Of a stretch of 64,000 nucleotides of DNA, positions 29,757-43,366 are shown in pieces. How positions within the stretch are numbered: position 1 is the first letter of the stretch; each line of letters begins with the position of its first letter. The notes below the pieces were generated by a model, which ran no database searches, was not told the origin of the DNA, and was given only the letters and a program-made list of their open reading frames with translations. Made by a program: the position numbers and the translations under genes. Source of the stretch: Coffea arabica. Lineage: Eukaryota > Streptophyta > Magnoliopsida > Gentianales > Rubiaceae. The DNA lies in contig NC_092312.1 in assembly GCF_036785885.1 (NCBI RefSeq), positions 25,128,001 to 25,192,000 of the forward strand, in the 5' to 3' direction.

Positions 29757-32700
29757 ATGGACCGCAATACCGTTAGACGTATGCATTATGCTAATATGCC
29801 AAAAGAGAAAAAGGATGAGTTGTTGCAGCGTAGACGGGTGGGTATGCTAGAAATAAGACAACTAATGTGCATCCTGCTGAGGGTTCTGTCTATTCATCTA
29901 TACCAGAGGAACAAAAAAATAGAAAACGCCAATGCAAAAAAGAGTTAACTGCTTTGGAAAAGCTGAAAAAATTGCCCCTGCTGAGGCCTTTACTCCTGTA
30001 TGCAATGTTCCCAAGTCTATCCACTACCCAAAAAGCTTTAGTTCCTCTACTAAGGAACCTTCAATAGGGCAATGTCTGAATAATTCAGTACCTGAGCCAT
30101 GCACTTCTGTACCGCAGCCAGTTCCTAGCAACAATGAATTAGCTGATCTGTTTGATAGCATATCAACAAAACTCCAGTCTTCTTTACCTGTTTCAACTAA
30201 CCAGTCTACTGTCCCTGAAGGTACGCTGCTCAGTTTATCCTATGTTTCTTAACAAAGCAATGTTTGCTTATTTGCATTCCTCCTTTATAAATATTTTTGA
30301 TGCTTATGAGGCTTTCGATAAACTTGTTGTTCCAGTTCATCATAACTCGGTAGAAGAAGGAACCTATATTGTCAACGTTGCTCCATGTGTTTCTTCTAAA
30401 CACGGTAGTGGCCAACAAATTGTTGTTAACACCCGACTCGAGAACACAGGTTGGGTTTAGTCTATATTATAAAGTTGCTATGCCTTAAAAATGCTGCAGA
30501 TTATATTGTTTTTCCTCTTTTGCCCCATAAATTGATAAATATATGGTTTGGTGCGGTATTAGGTAGGCAACGAAGGACCAAAAAAACCAATTTTTCTCGC
30601 TTGAAGCAGATTCCAACCGAATCATTGGTCCTCCCTGATGCCCCAAAGTGTCAACACTGTGGGGCTCATCGATTCCATTTGGAACCTCCCAATTTTTGCT
30701 GTTCAGGTGGAGAGGTTTCTGTTGTTCATCCTGTGATGCCTTATGCCCTCTTCCGCCTTTATTCCGGTACAGATGAGGAATGTATTCACTTCCACAAGAA
30801 TGCACGCTCCTATAATAACGATCTTGCCTTCACCACTTTTGCTGCAAAATATGATAGAAAAATGACTAAAAATCCTCAGGGAGTTTACACTTTCCGCGTC
30901 CAAGGTCAAATTTATCATCTTTTGAATAGTCTCACACCAAATGGGCACCCGCCTACTGGTATCCAACTGTACTTTTATGATCAAGAGGAAGAATTGTCAC
31001 AGAGACTCAATACTTCTCCAAGATTACGGTAGAGTACTCTTAAGCTTCTGATGGGTATTCTTGAGCAGAATCCTTATACCAAAGTTTTTATGTCTTTAAG
31101 AGAGCTTCCTAATCTAGATAACCATAGCATATTTCTTAATTCCAACCCGGGCCTTGACCAGCGGTTATATAATATGCCGACGGCCTCAGAAGTCGCTGCA
31201 ATATGGATAGAGCATGATAGTGAAACCTTAGAGAAGGGCACCAACATACAGGTTTATAGTCATGCAAATACAAGCCATAGAATCCAACACTATTTTGCAT
31301 GCTACGACTCTTTGCAGTACCCACTATTGTTTCCCAGAGGTGAATCTGGTTGGCACTACGGCATTCCAAGAAACACTACTGCTAATAAAAGAAAAAGGGA
31401 AGAAACTGATGATCACAGCCTTGTTGCTTTACCTAGGATAGGAAATGCTATTGATCTTATTCAAAAGGAAAATAAAGGTAAGTTTTGCTAAATTCTGTTT
31501 TTCCCTTTTATTTTTTTGTGCTTACTTATCGATTTCTGCTACTTCAATCTATTCTTTCTTTCTTGTTTAAAATTCTTTTAAGGTTGTCTTTTCAATGTAT
31601 ATTTTCTTTGATTCCTGAGTTTTTTTTTAAAAAAACTCAGGGTCTTAGCTTTTGCTTTTTTGTTTTAGTTGTTGAGGAGGGAAAGAAACTGTTTCTGCTC
31701 GAGAGTATTATTGCTACAAATTGCAGATCAGAGATGATGACACCTCAATGCTCTTGCACACAAGGAGACTATTGCAGCAATTCTCTGTGGATATTTATGT
31801 TAAGATCGAGACTTCGAGGCTTGAATTCCATAGGAAAAAACAAAAAGAAATCAGAACTGAGATTCTTAAAGGTGTAACAGATAGCATCTCTTCTGGTCAG
31901 ACTAACGGCGGTAAAGTTGGGCGCCGTGTTTATCTTCCATCTTCCTTTATTGGTGGTCCAAGAGACATGAGACGGAGGTATATAGATGCTATGTCTTTGG
32001 TCCAGAGATTTGGTAAGCCTGACATATTCATTACCATGACTTGCAATAGGATGTGGAAAGAAATACAGGATAACCTAAAGTATGGAGAAGAGGCTCAAGA
32101 TAGACCTGATTTAGTTTCAAGAGTGTTTAGAGCAAAGCTGGAATTATTAAAAACTGAAGTTACAAAAAAAAAAGATATTCGGTGAAGTGGCTGCCTGTGT
32201 GTATGTGATTGAGTTTCAAAAGAGAGGCCTTCCTCATGCTCACATGTTGACTATTTTAAAGCCAGAATATAAGCCCCTCAATCCTGAAGCTTATGACATG
32301 ATAGTTTCGGCCGAAATACCAGATCCTTCTAAGCAACCACATTTATACTTTTTGGTTATGAAACACATGTGTAGACACCAAATTTTTGAATTAATTTTGT
32401 ATGTTTGGTTTTAGTGATAATTGGTTGATTTTTGTTTAGACGGTTTTGCATTTTAGTTCATTTTCGTTTGTCTAGCTTTTTTAGGTTTTATTTTATTTTT
32501 ATTCCCTTTTTAGTTTTTAGTTGTTTTTGTAGTTTTTAATTTATAAGTTTTAGCGTAGATTTTTTTTAGAGAAAAAAAAGAGAAAAGTGAAAATAAACAA
32601 AAAAAAGGGGGAAAAAGAAAAGGGAAAAATGGTTTAATGCATACTGGCCTATTTTTGAAAAAAAAATGAAAAGTTTGAAATTTGAAGAAAAAGTTTTTTA

Positions 32701-35700
32701 GTGTAATAGGCATTATTTACTTTTTGATACATTTTAATTGTTTTTCAAAGAAAAGAGGAAAAAATATATATTATTATTTCAGGTTACAAGCATTTGTGTT
32801 TTTTATTGCATTTTATTGTTATTTCTTTATTGTTATTTTTATTTAAGTAAAGAAAAGAAAAAAAGAAAAAAAGAAAATGGATGAAAAATGGAAGTTGTAA
32901 TTTGCTGTTCAATATCAATTTCTGTTATTATAAATTTTTGTTATTATCATTTATTTCATTTTTATTGTTATTAATTTCTGTTTTAATTAGCTGAAAAAAA
33001 AGAAAAAAGGAAAATTGTTGCCGCAGCATGAAAGCTGCGGACTTGCGCCGTTTGCAAAGAAATCTGGGACGGCTCCTGAAGCTGCAAAATACAGAAAAAG
33101 GACAGAGGTTCTTAGGGTTGAACTGGGATATAAAAGCTAAAGGGAAATGGTAGCCGCAAATAGAGAGAGGGAGCTGAACTAAAGTCGGACGGGAAAGTTG
33201 ACGACTGAAAAATTTTTGCTCAAGGAGAACAAAAGAAAACAGAAACCAGAGAGGATAGTTGACGGCAGGGAGTTTGAGAGAAGAACAGAGAGCTAGGGGA
33301 AGAGAGGGGTTACGGGTAAGAAAAGGGAAGGCAAACAACAAAGAAAAGAACCAGAAAGGAGGCGCGCAGCTGGGAGAAATTGGAGAAAGGAAACCAGAAA
33401 CTGGTTCTAAGCAAAGATTCAAGAGGAGATTTCGCAGCTTCCTATCCGTAGCTGGTTTGTGTTTGAAGTTGTTCATTGCACAAGAGGTAATCTCCACATT
33501 CTCTTCCATCATACAAGTTAGACCTTTTGGACAGATATTTTCCTTTTTACTCTTGGCATTCCATGTTTTTTCTGCGTTTGTTTTCTTCTCTGTTTTGGTA
33601 TTACTTTGCTATTAAAAATGTCGCACTTGAACTGTTTGATGTTGTGGGTTTGGATGAAGGCTGATTTGATTCAAAAGGTTGTAGTTTTGGTAGATTTGTT
33701 GGCAATATGCGTCTATAATGTCAAGTTTTCTGGAGGATATAGTATGTTTATGAGCCTTCGCATGAATTTAGTTCGTACCTCGTTGTGCACGAATGAAAAT
33801 TGCAGAAAAGAAAACAGTTTTGTTAGCGATAATTCGGAGGTCTTAATGCTTTAATTTAACCCATGTTTAAACAAATTTGGGGCCTTTATGAAGTGCTTGA
33901 GAGTCGCTACAATGAAGTTGAGGTTCTCTATGTTGTTGCAGTAAACGAAATTCTGGTTTCCTGTTTGGTTAAAATTCCAGAAAGGACTTAACTTGTGACC
34001 CAAGTTTTTTTTTTTTTTTTTTGATAGTTCTTGGGTTGTTGTTTCTATGTATCTAGTTCTTTATGTTTGAGTTTTAACGAATGTACTGAGTGAATGGTAA
34101 ATTTCTGGCTGGCTGCTTGAAGTTTTTGTTTCTCTCGATATGCAAATGGGTGGAGAATTTGCTGAAGTGAATCTGTTTTGAATGATTACCAGTTTTCTGA
34201 GATTGAATCAGTTGCTTTTTCCGGTTTCCCTTGCATGTTAGATGGTTTGTATGCTCTTACCGTTTGGTTTCTAAAATCTGTTTTCACTCAAGAGTCTAAC
34301 TATGTCTTCCTTTTGTTGCATTTGGTCTAGACACTCTCAGGTTTCATGGCTAGTTTTGTTGTTCATGTCTTCTTTTCCTTCCTGTTTCATTTGTGTTTCT
34401 CATACCCAAGCATATAGTTGGGTATTTTAGGATAGGCAAGTGTATGGCCATGAGTTTAATAATGTTGGGCTGAGGATTTTAATGAGTATTAGCTGGTTAG
34501 CTGATTCATTGCGGTTTAGTTTTTTTTTGTGAAATATGACAGTAGGAACATTACAGGATTTCTTGTTGGCTTTTGTATGTTGGATGATCAAGTTTCTGTA
34601 GTCTTGTTGTTCAAAACGGAATTTCAATGTCGTTTGTGATCCAAGTTGCAGACTTTTCTTCTTATTAAATGTTTCTTTTGCGGCACAAAGTTGTTGAATC
34701 TCCAAAATCACGGCTGTTTTCTCGAAAATTTCTTCTTGTTGCAGAAATGTTTGATAAATTTTGCATGAAATAGCTTGAGCTGTCCAGATTTTGCATGTAT
34801 GATTAGCGGCCTGTTGGTGTTTCAATTTGATAAGTTTTCATGTTGCAAAGTAGAGGAATGTGTGATAGTTTGTTTGGATTTTACTTGAGTTTGAAGGCTA
34901 GTGCTGAATTGCAGAAGCTTACGCATAGCAGAAAGTGTAGAAAAGTAATGAAGTTGCAGAAATTTTGGCCGAGAGTGTTCTTTTGCATGCATGAAAAATT
35001 TCTAAAAATTTCACTTTGACCCCTCAAGTTCCCTTTGGTTGCACTATGGCCCAAGTAATTGGAATACTTAATCAATTTAATCCCTCAAGCTTCTCCTTGT
35101 TCCACTATGACCCAACCAATTGAATAATTTCATTAATTTGGTCCTTGGTAATTTTAATTTGTGCAACTTCATTGCTTGTTTGCTTCAATTAACTACCATG
35201 CTTTGCTTCAATTGCGCTTAAGACATGACTTTAGGGACTTTATCATCAAGTGAGTTTTGTTTTGCACATTTCTTTTAATTTTTCTTAAATAAAGTGGTAC
35301 CTTGACCTTTTTATTGTTTTGAAGCCATTTTTACTTCATTTGATTACCAACTCAAGGGAGGTATAACTTTCTTTTACCTTTTATTTGTCTCTCCTATGTG
35401 ATCCAATGTGCTAAGTGAATTGCATGACTACTTTGCTTTCTGTACATTTCTTAAATTCCTTTCATTCCTTTCATTTACTTTTGCTTTATTAAGTTTTTTC
35501 TTTTATGGGGTATGTGTACACCTCTTGGCTTGTAATAGATAGGGCTTTGGCGAGCAGTTTGGTCCATTTTCCCCTTCCCCCTTTGTTTTAGTTAGTGAAT
35601 GTAAAGTTCATTAGCTTGGTTGCATGCTTATGTGTTACGTGCTACTTGCTTTATTAGGTTTTGCATCTAGTCGAGCATGTTAAGTGTTACGTGCTACGTG

Positions 35701-38700
35701 TTTATGAGTGTTTGGCATGTCTACTAGCTTTCTGTAGTGTAGATGAATGGAATGGATGAATGTACGTTTCCACTAGTCCAACGCTAATCGGAATTCATAG
35801 AATGGGCTAGTCCAACGCTAGACCCTTAGGGATTTCCCCTCGTTAGTACATGTTTGCATGTTCATTACATGTCATGCATTCTTTTTAGTTTTGTCATTTT
35901 TTGCATGCCCCCGACTCCCTTTCCCCTCACTTTAGGACTTGCATCTCATGCTAGTTAGGGTACATTTGCCTGAAGAGTTCCCTTCTGATAAGGGAAACGA
36001 GCGAGTGTGGCTACTCGATAGCCTTAGCACGCTAGTTTTGCTTTCTAATCAAAAGGAAAATCGAAGTCGAAAAGTTAGTAGTCATTCCCATACCCGACCT
36101 GATGCATTCCTTTAGGTTCATTCATTCTCATTTATCACTTACTCATTTTTTTTCCAATTCACATTTCCTCATCACTTTTCCTTTCCTTATTGTTCAATTT
36201 GATTTCTACTTCACAAAATTGCACTTAATTACACCTATATGCACTTATCACTATATTTCATACACTTGCACACAAACACTTGGATTTTTCATACAATTTC
36301 ACACATGCACCTTTTCATACACTTGCACACAAACACTTGAATTTTTCATACAATTTCACACGTTCACCTTTTTATACACTTGCACACTTGCACTTTAGCC
36401 ATCATTTGCATTAATCGACCTCTATAAGGTTTTCCTTTATTGGCCGCCACAATTCATGTGGTTGGGACCAAAAACCTTACAAGAGACATTTTAGAATTTA
36501 GGTTTGCATTTTTTCCTTCTTTTTGCATTCATGTAGTGCATCCAAATGTAATAAATTCTTTGGTTAAAACAAGAAAATCTTTGATTAAATCATGCAACTA
36601 GCCTTGGCTAGGTCAAAGGGGTGCCTTGGATTTTATCCTTGCCTTCCCCTTTGTCAAATGTGACTCCCGAACCTTTTTCATTGGTTTACGTAGATTAGGA
36701 GTCGTTTAAAAAGGGTTTCTCACTACTTTTTCCTATTTTTATTTAAAAATACATTTTTTAAGTGACTTGGTACACCTTAACTCATTACCAAGTGGCGACT
36801 CCGTATTTAGTTTTAAAAAACCCTTTTTAAACTATAATTTTGGGTCAAATCGTCGCATTCTCAAAACCCCATTTAGACCCATTTTTCTTTTAAATCACGA
36901 TTCATTTTCCAATCACAAAAATACATTTTTAAACCATTCATTTATTTATCAAAAAATGGGGCGCGACAACATGATGCATGGTCCATGTGGTTCATTAAAA
37001 AAGGATAATGTTTGTATGAAAGATGGGATGTGGAAGAACCATTATCCAAAGAGTTTTAGTGACTACACAACTTATACAGAAGATAGTTATCCTTACTATA
37101 AAAGAAGGATGGATTGTCGTTGTGTAAGAGTGAGGAATCATTTGTTGGATAATAGGTGGGTTGTTCCATACAGTCCGTATCTTCTGGCTTTGTTTGACTG
37201 CCATTTGAATGTAGAGATATGTTCCACTGTTAAGTTAGTTAAGTATCTTTACAAATATGTTTATAAAGGGCATGATCGTGTGAGCTTTTATATCCATTCT
37301 GAAAATACCTTTGAAGATGTAGATGAAATTTTAGACTTTCAGTCTGGCCGCTGGGTGGCTGCTGCAGAGGCTTTTTGGCGGATATTCGATTTACTTTAAA
37401 CGAAATGACCCCGAGCGTCTATGCATTACAGGTTCATCTTCCTGGAGAGCAAATGGTTTCTTTTCAAAGAAGATCCAATCTTGCTGATTTAGTTGCTGAT
37501 GTTGACTTCTCAAAAACGATGCTGACTGAGTTCTTTTATATTAATCTTATTTGATGCTCAGAAACTCAATCTCCTTTACAAACAATTTCCTGAGTTTTTT
37601 GTATGGAGCCCAGACAAGAAACGGAGCGTCGAAAAGCTGTTGGAAGATTGGTGACCGTTAGCCCAGCAGAAGGAGAGAGGTATTTCTTAAGGCTGCTTTT
37701 ATCCTGTGTCTATGGCCCTACTTCGTTCGACCGTTTGTTGACTATTAATGGAGTCCGTATGGCTTCTTATGGAGAAGCCGCTTTCCAGATGGGTCTGTTA
37801 CAATCTGATACGTATTTCAAAGACACCCTTGATGAGGCTGCTACTTTTCAGATGCCTTCTTCACTCAGAAACCTGTTTGATGTGATGCTAAGTTTCTGCT
37901 CCCCGTCAAATCCTAAATACTTGTGGGAAAGATTCACTCACTGGATATACTCCTCAGTACATCAGAATGCTGGTACTTCAGGAGATCAGTAAATTTTTGG
38001 AACAAATGGGTAAAAGCATGGATGACTTTCACTTGGTTCCTGACTACCTTGGTGTTACATTAGATCAACGGACTACAAAAGAAATTGAAACTGAAAGGAA
38101 TATTCAGTTCACAGAGGAGGATCTGCTACTGTCTTCGAAACTTAATGCCGGTCAGAAATTTGCCTATAGCTCTATCATGAAACAAGTTTTCTCACCAAAA
38201 AAACAAAGTTTTTTCATTGATGGGCCAGGCGGGACAGGGAAAACTTTCCTTTATCGGTCAATACTTGCTACTTTGCGTTCTCAAGGCTATATAGCCATTG
38301 CTGTTGCATTGTCTGGCATTGCTGTCTCTATACTTTCTGGTGGGAGGATTGCACATTCACGCTTTAAGATCCCTCTTGATATATCAGGAAATAAATCTTG
38401 CCAAGTTAGTAAGCAAAGCTCAACCGCTAAGTTGCTTATAGAAGCCAAACTTATATTGTGGGATGAAGCTTCAATGGCTAAGAAGGAAATAATCGAAACA
38501 TTTGATATGCTTCTCAAAGACATAATGGAATGCGATGATCCTTTTGGTGGCAAGCTGGTGGTTTTTGGAGGTGACTTCAGGCAGACTCTACCCGTGATTA
38601 AAGATGCAACAAGAGACGTTTTAGTTCAGTCAAGTTTTGTCAACTCGCATCTATGGACTACTTTGCAGAAGATTACTTTATCAGAAAATATAAGGGCTGT

Positions 38701-39648
38701 CATGGATCATTCTTTCTCTGAATTCTTACTACGGATAGGTGAGGGACGCGAACCAGAAGACGAAGATGGCAAAATATCTTTATGTAAGGATATGACAATC
38801 CCTTATGATGGAAAGGAGGCTTCTCTTAACAGGTGAACATCTTTCTGTATAGTATTTTTGTATCATGAATATATATAATTGTACAGCTTTCAGTTTTCCC
38901 TCACTTTTTGTTCTGACTTTGTTTTTTACTCGCCAGGTTAATCGAATCTGTTTTTGGTGATCTAAATGTGTATTTTTCAGATCCATATCAGATGATTAAT
39001 CGGTGTATTCTATCAGGAACAAATAATGTTGTTGATGATGTTAACCAGCTCATTATTGATAGATTTCCTAGAGATCCGCATACTTATATAAGTTCTGACA
39101 GAACTCTTAACGAAAGAGATCAAGGAGACTATGAAGACTTTCTCAATTCTTTAAATCCAAAGGGGTTACCACCTCATAAGTTGATCTTGAAAGAGAACTG
39201 TCCAATTATTCTGCTCAGAAACTTGAACCCAATGGAGGGCCTTTGTAATGGTACCAGGCTTATATGTAGAGAGCTACGCCACAACACTATTTGTGCAGAG
39301 ATTGCAGTGGGTCAGTACCGCGGTAAAAGAGTCTTCTTGCCAAAGATTCCTCTCCAAACTTCTGACAGCGAAAAGAATGGCATCCCCTTTAAGAGAACTC
39401 AATTTCCTGTCAAGTTATGTTTTGCAATGACGATTAACAAGTCTCAGGGGCAAACTCTGGATTATGTAGGAATTTATTTGCGCGAGCCTGTTTTCTCTCA
39501 CGGCCAGTTATACGTTGCCATTTCTCGTGCAAAAAGTTCATCTGCAGTTAAAGCACTGATAGTTCCAGCAACATATCGAGACGTAGTTACTGAGTGCAAA
39601 ACTAGAAATGTTGTCTTTCATGAAGTTCTTGAATTAGCTAGACAGTAG
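29757..39648 (+). pseudogene. Helitron Rep/helicase (HUH endonuclease plus PIF1-like helicase), frameshifted and interrupted
   Basis: The transposase of a Helitron, with domains in order. N-terminus MDRNTVRRMHYANMPKEKKD (29757). A zinc-finger segment CQHCGAHRFHLEPPNFCC (about 30645-30710). The Helitron_like_N region (30890-31475). The Rep core with HUH motif RGLPHAHML (about 32227). The tyrosine region VKYLYKYVYKGHDRVS (about 37237). The PIF1 helicase with Walker A GPGGTGKTFLYRS (38222), LILWDEASMAK, VVFGGDFRQTLPVI, and the C-terminal part to LELARQ at 39648. Introns lie at 31476-31726 and about 38834-38936. Damage: frame changes near 29840, 29965, 32170 (in a run of A), 37384 (one T lost), 37550-37620 and 37970; a stop where SPRLR-STLKLLMG should be continuous (31030); and a solo LTR at 32370-36968 between the HUH and tyrosine motifs. 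Confidence 0.88.
32370..36968 (+). mobile_element. 4.6-kb solo LTR (Tat/Ogre-like) inside the Helitron Rep gene
   Basis: The insertion begins TGTAGACACC and ends GGGGCGCGACA, with perfect five-base duplications acatg at 32365-32369 and 36969-36973. Removing it joins Rep codons exactly (MKHM to MHGPCG). A TATA box lies at 33129-33136 (TATAAAAG). Near the end, at about 36792, is tggcgactcc, which resembles the tRNA-Arg-type primer site used by Ogre elements but lies within the LTR. Length, ends and this motif suggest a Tat/Ogre LTR that remains after internal recombination. ORFs inside (for example 33259-33615 and 32928-33512 on the other strand) have no protein signature. A 57-bp tandem repeat (acacttgcacacaaacactt) lies at 36259-36385. 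Confidence 0.85.
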
Positions 39649-39791
39649 CATTTATTTCTGGTTTGTTTTTTTTCCCCATTTGTCATTTTGTTCCCTTAAA
39701 TGCTCTATTTTCTGGTTTGTGTTCTCTTTAGCAATTATATTACTACATTGTATCATGAATTGTACATTAAAACTTGTCCTTTTTTTATAGA

Positions 39792-42235
39792 ATGGTGAAT
39801 CTGCTTTCCATTGCTGATATCAAGCCAAAAATGAGGGGTTGGTCAGTGCATGTTATTGTTCAGGAAAAAATGCATATCGCTTCTTCACAGAAATCCCCTA
39901 CAAGATACCAAAAATTTGTTTTCTCTGATGACCAGGTACGAATCAAACTCTGCAATACTTTATCTGTCCTATCCTTTGCGTTAGCTAAGTCACACCATAG
40001 AGTTAGCATATTTTTTTTAATCTAATATCAGGGATCAAGAGTTGAGGAAATTATGTTTAATGCTGCTATTGAAAAGATGGGATCAAAGCTTCATACTTTT
40101 AAGAAGTATCTGATATCAAATGCCGATGTTAGAGAAATTGAGGAACAATATCAGACTAATGGCCTTGCTATTCAATGGGTAATAAGTGCAAAAACTGTGG
40201 TTGAGGAGCTCAGTGAACAGGGAAGCTGTGTTTTGACTAACGAGTTTACTCCTATAAGCTTTAAAGACTTGGCCAGTTACGCTGATTCAAAGTCACAAAC
40301 TGTTGGTTAGTATACATTCTGCTTCTAATCAATTGCAATGTCATCAATACAAGAACTTTGATTGAAAATCCAGCTGCTTACTTCTTTGTAATGTTTATCA
40401 GATATTATGGCTGTGGTTGTTGACTCAATGCCTGTGATTCCAATCAAAAGGGATTCACAGGAATCCTTTGTCCAGAGATTTCTCATTGTGAATGAAGAGT
40501 ATACATTTTCTCTCCAATCCATACTCTTCCACTCATCAATAAGAAAATATTTAACAATCTTATCTAACAAGTATTCCTTGCTGTCGTTTTCAATGCTAGG
40601 ATGGTCCCTACTGTTCTATCTCTATGGAATACATTTGTTGAAAATGAAGGAAAGCTGCTTACAGATCACCACAGCAAGCATCCAGTTCTTATATGCCGCA
40701 GGCTTAAAGTTGTCACATACAATGGTACACAGAATCTTTAATCTGTTTTGTTCATCCTTAGAAACTATTGTTTTGCTAATTGAACTCAGAGTATTTTTAC
40801 TGTTGTAACAGGAATAGCACTCTCAACAAGAAATGACTCAGTCATTGTTGTTGATCCTCCTGTTAGAGATGCTAGAAGTCTAAAAAATTAAATACACGTT
40901 TAGGTTCTCAAACAATACTTTTCCTCTGATTATCTATCTGCTCCGGTTTCTGTTATTATATATGCACATGGCATCAAGGAATGAAAAGGAACTACTTGCC
41001 CTCCGCCGTGATAAGCCGTACAATAACCAGTCTCCTAAAATGTTTTACGGCCCCCGGCAAAAACTAACTGAAATAAGAGATGTTTTGCCAACTGAAAAGG
41101 TAAGTTCCAGTTGTCTTTTATTGAATAACTTTCCATTCTGTTCTACTGTTTATTATAAATTAGGTAACAATATTCTCATTCTAAAAGGTTTCATGGGTCA
41201 AGTGCATGTTCTCTTTTGAGCACATACTGTAAAAATATTGGTATATGGCATGTGTAAAGTGCCGGCATCTAACTTCCGCTGACTACGGATGCACTTATAC
41301 TTGCAACCATTGCAATGAAAAACAATCTGCTCAGCCAAGGCAAGATATTTATTGCAGTTTCTCAGTTTCTTTTATTCTATTGAATTTCATGCATAGATGT
41401 TCATTCTCTCTCTCCCGCATATTTATTGCAGATGTCGTTTTGATATTGACCTGACCGATCATTCTGACACTATTACGGTTTCAATTTTTGGTGAACAAGC
41501 CGAGACATTGCTAGGATTTACTGCTTCACAAGCAATGCATTACTTCAACAGGGTCTGAATTCGCATTTTCTTTGCTTGTTTTAGTCCTTATATACCTAGA
41601 AGCTTAGCATATACATACATATATATATATATATATATCAAACCATGACATATCATTGTTCTGACTTCTGCAAACCTCTTGTTTTTGGGCTGATAGAATG
41701 AAGACCTACCTTTAGCCAAGCTCCATGAAGAGTTGAAGAATAAGATGTTCATTGTACAGCTTAAACCAGGAAGCACCAAGAATGATGGATCGTATCAGCG
41801 TTACACTATTGTGTATTATTTTGAGGAAAATGCTGAGACTACCTCTGCTGAAAATCAGTTGCATCGTGATTCAAATGCTAGCACTGGTATACTCCCTAAA
41901 GCTCTTATGTTTTGGTTGTAGATATGATGCTTTCAATATAGTTGCTTGCGTATATAAAATACCTAATTTTACGGTCTTTATAATTTCCGTTTGAAGCCAA
42001 TGAAAGCTACCTTCAAATCAGTACTGATCAGGCTCCTTCTTGTGTTGCTTCAACTCCAGGGATGTACTTCTTGCTCTTTTGTATATTAACTCACTTTCTT
42101 TAAATAATTGTTTTGATTGTCGAAATATTTTTTTTTACAGACAAAGAAGAATTGCCATCTAAAACACGCCGTTCTCTTCTAAGCAGTCTTGATGAATCTG
42201 AGGAAGCTACTCCAAAGAGGCAGCGCAAGAAATGA
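39792..42235 (+). CDS. Helitron RPA-like protein, downstream copy
   Basis: A second RPA1-like gene, distinct in sequence from the one at 25405. Exons: 39792-39935 (LLSIADIKPKMRGWSVHVIV, ending KFVFSDDQ), 40032-40305 (LAIQWVISAKTVVEELSEQG), 40402-40498, 40600-40724 (VPTVLSLWNTFVENEGKL), from 40812 (DSVIVVDPPVRDARSLK), about 40973-41100 (LALRRDKPYNNQSPKMFYG), about 41240-41345 with the zinc ribbon CVKC...CNHC, about 41430-41553 (FDIDLTDHSDTITVSIFGEQ), about 41699-41885, about 41997-42057 and 42141-42235. It ends in a basic tail (KTRRSLL...PKRQRKK) that looks like a nuclear import signal. The first five exons join in phase. An apparent in-frame TAA at about 40889 means either a broken copy or a splice I could not place. 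Confidence 0.72.
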
Positions 42236-43366
42236 TTGTCAATTAGGAACTGTTGTGAAGCAATCTCTGACAGGCTCTTCAAACTACTTCTGTTATTAAG
42301 CTCGTAATGCTGAGCACTAAATTGTTTATCTAAAAATTCCTATCGTATTGCATCTGATTACTTGTGTTACAGCATTAGCGATAGTTTGCAGTCTACCAGC
42401 TTTTGTTTCCAAACTATGAAATTGCCTTAGCCTTTTCTTTTGTCAATGTATTCTGGAAGATCTTAAACCAGTAGTTTTTCCCAGGATTTTGTTCACCCGG
42501 GGTGCAGGTACTTGTGTCTTTACTCCACTGCAATATAATAGTGTAGCTGGCCATTAAATGCATCAGAAGCGTGCCTGGTTCTTACCTAATATGATAGATA
42601 TAACCATTTCCATAGTTAATGTTGATCCACTCTTGGATTTTCCACTCATGTTCTATATAAGTTTGCCAGTTTGTTGCTTCAGTGACTATGCCAGAGACAC
42701 CTCCAGCTAAGTTACAGGTCTAGCACCATACAGCTGAATACACCTGCCACAATTTTATCAATTGCCATTGATTACGCCTCTGCAACTTTACTCCTTTGTA
42801 CTTCCATTCACCTACCATATTTACTCTCTCCTTGCTATTCCATGATTGAAGACAGAAAACTTCTCCAGCATATAAGGATACACAAATGTCTGAACATCTG
42901 CACTTTGCATGCTTAGATTTCTCTAGCCTTACCGTAGCTCTTATTGTGGATCACCTCTTAGCATTTTCCCCACACGTTTTCTTCCTATTGTGCTTCCTGA
43001 CTTGCCAATGACTACGCCAAAGAATCCGTTCAATAAATGGTTAGCCGTTCCCCATTGCAACAAAACCAGGTTCTTTCTCTGCACTTTCAACAAAACAAAA
43101 ATCCATGCTGCAACAATGGTTGAAACCCCTGGAGAACAGAACATATGTTATATCAAAAAAAAAATTCCTTTCGACTTATCCAAAAATACTAAGCCATACA
43201 GGAGAGCCATCTTTATATTCCTTTGCCTCCATTACCCAATGGCTACAGAACATAATCAACCTTTCTCCTGAAGCTTTTACAGCTACTGGTATATTCATAT
43301 CTTTCATCTTCTGTATTAGTTACTTCTACGTTTCCTTTGTGTTTCACGCTATAACCTTGTCTATAG
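42236..43366. other. Helitron interior between RPA and B3 genes
   Basis: No domain was recognised. The ORFs 42990-43271 and 43105-43458 may carry N-terminal exons of the B3 gene, but nothing in them matches a family. Confidence 0.35.

Noticed and set aside
32928..33615. ORFs on both strands within the solo LTR
   Set aside because: LTRs are non-coding, no domain is seen, and the TATA box at 33129 lies inside the region.
36259..36385. Repeat array that could suggest CRISPR-like spacing
   Set aside because: Only about two and a half 57-bp units in tandem without spacers, inside a plant LTR.
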